Shown here: positions 6,830-12,770 of the stretch, piece by piece
Numbering within the stretch: the first letter of the stretch is position 1
Layout of the letters: the number at the start of each line of letters is the position of its first letter
Source of the DNA: Treponema sp.
GTDB lineage: Bacteria > Spirochaetota > Spirochaetia > Treponematales > Breznakiellaceae
Reading direction: 5' to 3'
Assembly: GCA_031274565.1 (NCBI GenBank)
Contig: JAISPY010000118.1
Location: forward strand, 1 to 12,770
DNA: 12,770 nt
Notes under the pieces: model-generated
What the model was told of the DNA's origin: nothing
The model's database searches: none
Seen by the model: only the letters and a program-made list of their open reading frames with translations
Position numbers and translations under genes: made by a program

Positions 6830-6839
6830 GGAATAAGGT

Positions 6840-9800
6840 ATGCCGGTTTCATTACTCGTAGAAGTTCTCGTCTCCATTGTACTGGGCGGATTGGTAGGCT
6901 GGATAACCAATGTGATTGCCGTTACTATGCTGTTTAAAAAATACGGTAAATGGGGCGGGATTATAGAAGACCGCTATCAGGAATTTATTGCGAGTATGTC
7001 CCAACTGGTAGAAGATGATCTGGTCAATGGAAAAACGCTGAAGAGCGAGTTTAATTCCAGCCAGTTTAAAAAGGTCCTACACCAGTGGATCGAATCGGTT
7101 TTAGATAGAGAATTGCCGGTAATCTCCGGTACTACTCGATTCGAGGACATTCCAGGGATTGAAGCAACCGTAGAAAAGCTGTTGGGATCGGTAGAAGATA
7201 TAACCCATCGGGTACTGCCGCGCTTGATTGCGGTAATTGGCCATAAAAAAATAAGCTCCCTGGTATCGGAAAAGCAATACCGTTATATGGTTGATACTGC
7301 GGTAACGGTTCTTTTACGGGATGCGGATACCTATCAGTATACCATGCAACAGATACTGGCGGTGTTTTTGGATGGCAAGGTGATAAAGAACCTCATCTCG
7401 GAACGGGCGCTCCGTCAAATTGCTGAAAATATCGGTGATAGTATCCGGAATATAGATTTCTCATCATTTGATAGGGATATTACGGGCGCATACAACCAAG
7501 TGCTCAAGGATATTGACCTGGATGGCTTGATAGGCGAATTACAGAACGCCGTGGGGGATATGCGGTTTTCCGCTTTCGTCAATAACCCCCAAAATCTTTC
7601 CACCGAACTCGTTAACCATCTTGTTACGTTTGCGCAATCGTCGGAAGGCCAGAAGTGGTTAGGCGAAATCATAACCGAGTTTCTTATGGCCGCCAGCAGG
7701 ATTAGCTTAAAAATTGCCGATGTGGTAAGTCCCTCGGTGCAGGATGGCATTGATAGGTTTTGTAAGGAGCAGATGCCCGGTATCATTGACCAAATCATCA
7801 GTTTTATCTGCGGTATTCAAGATGAGATTGAAGACCTGGTTAACGAAACAGTAGATAGACAACTGGATGCAACCCTCGGCGGTAAGATTGGAAAATTGCT
7901 CAAAGATATTTTTATTGGAAATCTCGCAAAAAAATTCAATATTATTGAAAGGATCGTTTCCGTAGTACGAAAAGAAGGGCAAGGGGCCGGCGAACAAATG
8001 GCAATGCACATTCGTGCTTTGTTGGAAACCAAAACGATTGGCGAAATCATTACGATTATCCGGAGTTCCGGTATACTCAAGGTTGAGCATATCGTTGACC
8101 TTATCAATCTTAATGTGAAAGACCTACCCCAAAAAGAGTTCCACTGTATCGATGGACTTCTTGACAAGCGAATCGGCGATAGTTTTGGTGCCATAGACCT
8201 CTCGGTAATAAGGACCGTATTACTTCCCCGACTTTTTGAGCAGATTAAACAAGAGTACCTATTCAATGATCCATTTAAACGAGATATTCGTTCTACTAGT
8301 ACCAAGAAGATACTGGAAATGGCAAATCAACCCCTCTCGGATATTTTTGATATAACCCGGATACCTATGGTCTTGAACGAAAAGGCTATTAAAAATACCT
8401 TGTTTAACGCATGGGATCAGATCGCCCGTATGAACATCAGCGCTCTTATCGGCGCTGCAGCGTCCCAAGAATCACCGATTACCATTAAACGAGCAAGCTT
8501 TGAAGCCTTATGGGATACCCATAAAGTACGGGAACTTAAGCAACTCTATAAGGGGATCCAAAATGAGTCTGTTTATACCAAGGTGGCTGAGGGGATCATG
8601 GCGGTGGTGAATCAGAATATCGATGCCCTGCTAACCGGGAATGTTTCAAAACTGGTAAACGATCAATTGGGCGCCCTGCAGCCCGCTGAAGTAAATACGA
8701 TGGTGCAGGAATTCATGGGTAAGGAGATGAAATCCATCAACCTCTTGGGGGCTGTTTTGGGCGCGCTCATTGGATTCGTTTCGGCGTGGGCGGCGGTCCG
8801 CATGAACCTGCCCGCAGGGTTTAACGTGCCGCTCCTTGCGGCATACGGCGGGATTTTTGCGCTGCTTGGTATCGGAACGAATTGGCTTGCCATTAAGATG
8901 CTCTTTAGACCCTATAAAGCCATCGTTAAAGGAGCAGCGATCCCGCCTTTCATCGGGATTGTCGCTGCCCGTAAACCGGAATTTGCCAAAAACATTGCAG
9001 ATTTTGTAAAAAAGAGGATGTTAGGCGATGATGCATTGAAACACTATTTTGATGATCATAAGACCGATATAAAAGATACGAGTAAGCAATGGATAGCTGA
9101 TGCAAACTATGCGATTATTGATACCCTACTGGGGGATGCATCTCGTCTTAATAGTATTGCTACCCAGGTATTCCTGAGTATCCGAACGTATATTACGGAT
9201 CACCGATTTGAAATTGCTCAAAAAATAAAGGATACGGTAAAACAGTTTGTAGATGACGGGCGTCTGGATGACCTTGTTCCTGCATTACAAGACATCATCG
9301 TTCAGAAATTGAAAGACAGCGATATGGCAACTATCATACAGGGTATGATAAAAGAAGAAATTGCAGGAAAAAATCTTGGAGACTATGGTAAAGCTATTGA
9401 AAGTTTTACGGATAGTAACCTTAAAAGAATAGTTGAAGTTATTATCAGGGATGTAACCAAAAATATTACCGTACCCAATATTAAAAATCTTATTTACCAA
9501 CAGGACGATCAATTGGTGACGTATATTGCAACGCATACGATTGAAGAACTGGCGGGAAGCTCCGGTATTAACGGCTTTTTTGATAAGCTTATCGGCCAAA
9601 CCGGACCGTTCTTGCGTAAGGGCATTGAGCCGATAGTGCAGCAATTGGAAAAACAGCAGCTTAACCCTGACATTGCCTTATGGGATTTATTTGATGGTGC
9701 AATCCCTAAAATTATCGAAAAAAATCTGGTTCATCTCATCATGATGGTGTGCCGCGAGCTGCAAAGCATAAAAGGCGATCTCATCATTCAAATACAAAAT

Positions 9801-10817
9801 GATATGCCCATTTATACATGGCCGTGGAAGAAACAGGTGGCGCCGATTGTTCATACCCTCATGGATGAGATGCTTCCTGTTTTCTTGAAGGGAAAGCAGG
9901 ATCACTTATTACGTATTGCCAATAGTCTGCTTACTAATAACCGGCTTTCGGATCTGGGCTTTAACAATCGATCCCTCAAGATTGAAGCCATTGAGCGTAC
10001 TGTTGCCGCCATTTTAGATTCTTCCCATATCCAGCAGGGGGTTACGCAGTTTGTGAGGGTTATTATTAAACAATTTGCACAGATTCCACTGAAAACACTG
10101 CTCGATCTTATAAACATCAGCCATATTCACGATATAGTACGGATTGTGGAACCGCTCCTTGAAAAAACCGTTTCCCGCCTCAAGGATAATTTTGCAAGGG
10201 ATGCAGTCATTGATACTATGACAGCCCTCATAAAGAAAATACTGATGGATGTACTAAAAAGCGTTGCCGTAGCAGATCTGATAAAGGACATTGATCTGGA
10301 CAAGGAACTGCAGGGGCTTGTCAAACTTCTGGTTGCGGATCAGAAGGTCATTGCCGCGGTATCTGATATGGTCGCGGATATTCTTTATGCGGTATTGCAG
10401 GACGCCTCGTTTTATGACGAGGATACCTTACGGAACGATATGGAAACCTTTATTATCACCTTGGATCAAGCCCACGACTGGGATCACTTACAGACTACGG
10501 CAGTCCCCTATCTCAAAGAATTATGCTCGAAACTGAATGGCCTCATCGCGCCTGAGACCAAAGACGCACTCTGCGATTATCTCATTTCCGCTATCATTAA
10601 TGCCTGTGCGTATAACTTTGACGCACTTATTCACAGTATTGATGTTCAGGTAGTGGTAGAACGTGAAATAAATAATATGCACCCCCGATGTATTGAAACT
10701 ATGTTTTATAAATTCGCCGGTACCTACTTCACGAAGATCACCTTCTATGGCTGGATCGGCATATTCGGCGGTATAGCCAGTTATATTATAAGCTTTATGC
10801 TTAAAAAAGGGAGGTGA
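6840..10817 (+). CDS. Giant membrane-anchored protein with two tandem DUF445 (YheB-like) modules
   Basis: At 1325 residues this is about three times the roughly 400 of ordinary DUF445 (PF04286) proteins. The family signature appears twice: WITNVIAVTMLFKKY at 21-35 (degenerate) and GTNWLAIKMLFRPY at 679-692 (canonical), about half the protein apart. The closing membrane segment also recurs: MKSINLLGAVLGALIGF (630-646) and TKITFYGWIGIFGG near the C terminus. After each signature comes a matching helix (EFIASMSQLVEDDLV, EFAKNIADFVKKRML). The rest is Ile/Leu-rich amphipathic helix. Predicted membrane helices are about 5-20, 633-655, 664-685 and 1300-1320, with long helical stretches between. The role is unknown; an envelope tether or bridge is a guess. 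AAGGA lies 7 bases before the ATG. The gene ends in GGGAGGTGA, which could serve as an SD for the next frame. Confidence 0.85.
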   Translation: MPVSLLVEVLVSIVLGGLVGWITNVIAVTMLFKKYGKWGGIIEDRYQEFIASMSQLVEDDLVNGKTLKSEFNSSQFKKVLHQWIESVLDRELPVISGTTRFEDIPGIEATVEKLLGSVEDITHRVLPRLIAVIGHKKISSLVSEKQYRYMVDTAVTVLLRDADTYQYTMQQILAVFLDGKVIKNLISERALRQIAENIGDSIRNIDFSSFDRDITGAYNQVLKDIDLDGLIGELQNAVGDMRFSAFVNNPQNLSTELVNHLVTFAQSSEGQKWLGEIITEFLMAASRISLKIADVVSPSVQDGIDRFCKEQMPGIIDQIISFICGIQDEIEDLVNETVDRQLDATLGGKIGKLLKDIFIGNLAKKFNIIERIVSVVRKEGQGAGEQMAMHIRALLETKTIGEIITIIRSSGILKVEHIVDLINLNVKDLPQKEFHCIDGLLDKRIGDSFGAIDLSVIRTVLLPRLFEQIKQEYLFNDPFKRDIRSTSTKKILEMANQPLSDIFDITRIPMVLNEKAIKNTLFNAWDQIARMNISALIGAAASQESPITIKRASFEALWDTHKVRELKQLYKGIQNESVYTKVAEGIMAVVNQNIDALLTGNVSKLVNDQLGALQPAEVNTMVQEFMGKEMKSINLLGAVLGALIGFVSAWAAVRMNLPAGFNVPLLAAYGGIFALLGIGTNWLAIKMLFRPYKAIVKGAAIPPFIGIVAARKPEFAKNIADFVKKRMLGDDALKHYFDDHKTDIKDTSKQWIADANYAIIDTLLGDASRLNSIATQVFLSIRTYITDHRFEIAQKIKDTVKQFVDDGRLDDLVPALQDIIVQKLKDSDMATIIQGMIKEEIAGKNLGDYGKAIESFTDSNLKRIVEVIIRDVTKNITVPNIKNLIYQQDDQLVTYIATHTIEELAGSSGINGFFDKLIGQTGPFLRKGIEPIVQQLEKQQLNPDIALWDLFDGAIPKIIEKNLVHLIMMVCRELQSIKGDLIIQIQNDMPIYTWPWKKQVAPIVHTLMDEMLPVFLKGKQDHLLRIANSLLTNNRLSDLGFNNRSLKIEAIERTVAAILDSSHIQQGVTQFVRVIIKQFAQIPLKTLLDLINISHIHDIVRIVEPLLEKTVSRLKDNFARDAVIDTMTALIKKILMDVLKSVAVADLIKDIDLDKELQGLVKLLVADQKVIAAVSDMVADILYAVLQDASFYDEDTLRNDMETFIITLDQAHDWDHLQTTAVPYLKELCSKLNGLIAPETKDALCDYLISAIINACAYNFDALIHSIDVQVVVEREINNMHPRCIETMFYKFAGTYFTKITFYGWIGIFGGIASYIISFMLKKGR

Positions 10818-10826
10818 CTAGAAAGT

Positions 10827-11000
10827 ATGCTGGATAGAGGATGCAGTTCCAAAATATCAGATTTTGGAACCAACTCAGAGGAACGGAAAAAAGCACGGGT
10901 AGTATACTATGGGTCTATAGGGACCTTTCCGCAGCAGAACAGCAGCGGATCATACATAAGGATTGTACTATGGATATATGGCAAGAAAGGTTTTCTCTGA
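10827..11000 (+). CDS. Possible short leader ORF between the DUF445 and thioesterase genes
   Basis: ATG at 10827 opens a 57-codon frame (begins MLDRGCSSKI) that ends at TGA 10998-11000, overlapping the thioesterase start by 31 bases in another frame. A strong SD (GGAGG, 10810-10814) embedded in the DUF445 stop lies 12 bases upstream, a longish spacing. The frame runs through the inverted repeat at 10846-10870. The product is unrecognised. It could be a coupling leader or chance. Confidence 0.2.
   Translation: MLDRGCSSKISDFGTNSEERKKARVVYYGSIGTFPQQNSSGSYIRIVLWIYGKKGFL
10846..10870. repeat. 10-bp perfect inverted repeat between the DUF445 and thioesterase genes
   Basis: GTTCCAAAAT (10846-10855) and ATTTTGGAAC (10861-10870) are perfect reverse complements with a 5-base loop. 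No T-run follows. The 12-mer ATTTTGGAACCA at its right arm also occurs at 865-876, inside the inverted repeat before the serine hydrolase, which suggests, weakly, a dispersed repeat family or a shared operator. Confidence 0.6.
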
Positions 11001-11704
11001 AGTTCAGCGATATAGACCCCTCGGATCGGCTCACCTTGGGGGCGGCCTTCGCGTATTTTCAGGAAGCGTCCATCAATCATGCGGAGCGCCTGGGGGTGGG
11101 CAGGGCGGCTATGGCGCAAACCGGGCAGGTATGGATTCTCTCTCGCATATCGGTGGTGTTTGAACGCCGGCCCCGGTATGGAGAAACCATTACTCTGCGG
11201 TCTTGGCCACGGGGGGCTGAAAAGCTTTTTGCCCTCCGGGATTATGATATCCGGGACGCTGCAGATACGCCGCTGATCCTGGGCAGGAGCGGCTGGCTCA
11301 TCCTGGACATGGAGAAACGCCGGCCCCTCCGACCCCAGGGAGTGGTGGAGCAGTTGCCTTTGAACCAGGGCCTGGACGCGCTTCCCGAAGGGCTTGTGGG
11401 ACTTGACGCCAGGGATACGCTTGCCAAGGTCGGGGAACGCCGGGCAGCCTATTCGGACATCGACTATAACGGCCACGTTAATAATGCCCGGTATATCCAA
11501 TGGATTCAGGATATCCTGGACCCTCCGATCCTGGAACAGGCTTCCCGGATGCGGCTGGATATTAATTACCTCAGTGAGCTTAAGGGCGGGGACCGCACCA
11601 CCTTATGGACCGCTCCTTTAAACGGTTCGGGATTCGCCATTGAGGGCCGAAGGCAGGATACGGGTCACGCGGTTTTCCGCGCGGAACTGCGGGTACAGCC
11701 CTAA
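10970..11704 (+). CDS. Acyl-ACP thioesterase (FatA/FatB-like, double hotdog)
   Basis: A 244-residue cytoplasmic enzyme that hydrolyses acyl-acyl carrier protein to free fatty acid and ACP, ending fatty-acid elongation. The first hotdog domain opens with FSDIDPSDRLTL and carries FQEASINHAERLGVG (30-44). The second contains the catalytic signature SDIDYNGHVNNARYIQWI (from Ser162), with Asp165, Asn167 and His169, and NYLSELKGGD (Glu203) further on. Length and order fit bacterial members. I start at 10970, where AAGGA lies 7 bases upstream and the protein begins MDIWQERFSL; the same frame is open from ATG 10841, but that 43-residue extension has no family match. It lies 152 bases after the DUF445 gene on the same strand and may share its transcript. 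The context suggests a role in adjusting membrane lipids or exporting short fatty acids. Confidence 0.88.
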   Translation: MDIWQERFSLKFSDIDPSDRLTLGAAFAYFQEASINHAERLGVGRAAMAQTGQVWILSRISVVFERRPRYGETITLRSWPRGAEKLFALRDYDIRDAADTPLILGRSGWLILDMEKRRPLRPQGVVEQLPLNQGLDALPEGLVGLDARDTLAKVGERRAAYSDIDYNGHVNNARYIQWIQDILDPPILEQASRMRLDINYLSELKGGDRTTLWTAPLNGSGFAIEGRRQDTGHAVFRAELRVQP

Positions 11705-11774
11705 CTACCCATGCACGCAGCTATTGAAATCTGTGGAATAGGGGGTCTATGCGCGTACAACTTTTTTTATACCG

Positions 11775-12770
11775 TTACGTGTTTATGAGATGCGTAAGTA
11801 TATCATTAATCGTTTTGACCCGAATAGCACCCTGTTTCTCATAGTGGCGAGGCCAAGTAGTAGCAGGATCCTCAAAACAGGAATTAAGAATAAACAGCAA
11901 TCGCTTTTGTTCTATACAGGCATTTGCCTGAAATCGTGTTCCGCTGGTATCAGAAGCCTCTACAATGATTGTCGCTCGGGATAATGCGGCCATAGTAATA
12001 TCCCGCTCAGGAAAATAAAACCGTTTTGTATTGAATGGTTGTGTATAGTATTTGTAGAAAGGAACGTGGCTTATTAATAAGTGTTTTAATGCTATTGTTT
12101 CTTGAAGGTTTTTATTTTTTTTAGGGTAATATACATCTATAGGAGTTCCGATAACGCCAATTACCGGCATATTACATTTTATAGCAGTTTCCAAAGCAAC
12201 CGTATCAACCCCTTCGGCAAGGCCGGAAACAAGGGTGCATTTATATTTTGAGAGAAGACACACTAATTTTTCCGTACGTCGATACCCTTCAGGGCTTATG
12301 TTTCTGGTTCCAACGACTGAAATACAATGCGTATGTGCCAGGTCTGGATTGCCCCGATAATAAAAAAGAGTGATTGGATATTGAGCGTCTAATAGGGTAT
12401 CGGGAAATTGAGGAATACCTTTTAGAGAGATACCTTTTAATAGGATAGAAAAGGGAGGTGAAGCATATATCTTTTTATCAATATACTCCTGTATTGCCTT
12501 TTTTCTTTGATTGAATCCGCCGAATAGATCGGGCTCTATTTCATGGATCGCCTCAGAGGGCAATTTTTTTTGAAAAAAAAGTATTTCCGCTATTTTCTTG
12601 AGACTTGCATTATGTTGCGCCCAAAGATATTCATAGGCTAATAGTTCTTGATACAGGGAAATAACCTTACCATCAGAGCTGAATGGTGCGGTATGTATAG
12701 GATATGAAGCGGTATACTTTTGTACAGTAGGATCACACAGTATGGACTTCCCCTGATTTGGCGGACCGGT
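11775..12770 (-). CDS. Divergent DprA/Smf-like DNA-processing protein, N terminus beyond the window
   Basis: A Rossmann-type DprA (SLOG superfamily) protein; canonical members load RecA on single-stranded DNA during transformation. The frame is open to the right edge, giving 331 visible residues; the first in-frame start-like codon (TTG, 12563) is probably an internal Leu. Visible motifs are SVVGTRNISPEGYRRT (VGTR at 153-156), SGLAEGVD (182-189), GTPIDVYYPKKN (208-219), FPERD (253-257) and EASDTSGTRFQANACIEQ (about 271-288). Differences from housekeeping DprA are GVDTVAL instead of GIDxxAH, PERD instead of PxRN, and SGTRFQA instead of SGSLxTA. No C-terminal winged-helix domain is visible after the Rossmann core. 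The DNA is clearly more AT-rich than its neighbours, which suggests transfer. It is convergent with the thioesterase; the 70-base gap has a T7 run (11762-11768) but no clear hairpin. Confidence 0.8.
   Translation of the reverse strand, partial: TGPPNQGKSILCDPTVQKYTASYPIHTAPFSSDGKVISLYQELLAYEYLWAQHNASLKKIAEILFFQKKLPSEAIHEIEPDLFGGFNQRKKAIQEYIDKKIYASPPFSILLKGISLKGIPQFPDTLLDAQYPITLFYYRGNPDLAHTHCISVVGTRNISPEGYRRTEKLVCLLSKYKCTLVSGLAEGVDTVALETAIKCNMPVIGVIGTPIDVYYPKKNKNLQETIALKHLLISHVPFYKYYTQPFNTKRFYFPERDITMAALSRATIIVEASDTSGTRFQANACIEQKRLLFILNSCFEDPATTWPRHYEKQGAIRVKTINDILTHLINT

Noticed and set aside
10907..11500. 197-codon minus-strand frame opposite the thioesterase
   Set aside because: Antisense shadow; the plus strand has the clear hotdog signature.
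11705..11774. T7 run between the convergent genes as an intrinsic terminator
   Set aside because: Only a 5-bp weak stem (CTATT/AATAG) lies upstream and it is not adjacent to the T-run.

Overview
The window reads as bacterial chromosome with mixed content. I cannot name the organism. The gene set (a giant DUF445 protein next to a FatA-type acyl-ACP thioesterase, an L-allo-threonine-type aldolase, an M24 peptidase, an ion-transporter-superfamily permease and an IS1595-type transposase remnant) together with strong Shine-Dalgarno (SD) sequences would fit an anaerobic, gut-type spirochaete such as a Treponema relative. That is an impression, not a proof.

Layout. Positions 1-586 (minus) hold the 5' two thirds or so of an IS1595-family transposase broken by two in-frame TAG codons. 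Positions 587-908 hold no convincing gene but two strong inverted repeats. A class C beta-lactamase-like serine hydrolase (909-2111, plus) follows, then a 351-base gap with a hairpin and a doubtful 61-residue ORF. An ArsB/NhaD-type permease (minus, 2463-3740) has a near-consensus promoter and an unusual hairpin between its SD and its first ATG. The next 420 bases or so contain a foldback (imperfect inverted) repeat.

Positions 4159-6603 form a tight plus-strand operon: a 92-residue ORF of unknown function, a threonine aldolase and an M24-type aminopeptidase. The first pair overlap as ATGA and the second pair by 11 bases, so translational coupling is likely. After a 236-base structured spacer comes the largest gene (6840-10817), a 1325-residue membrane-anchored protein that is visibly a tandem duplication of the DUF445 module. 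An acyl-ACP thioesterase (10970-11704) follows on the same strand, which hints at an envelope or lipid link. The right edge carries a convergent, AT-rich, divergent DprA-like gene (minus) whose reading frame is open to the end of the window, so it is partial.

The most noteworthy items are the double-length DUF445 protein beside the thioesterase, the coupled small ORF before the aldolase, the divergent DprA-like gene and several unexplained folded intergenic segments. I see no CRISPR array, tRNA, rRNA or clear multi-gene defence system inside the window. Only the DprA-like gene at the right edge could belong to one lying outside.
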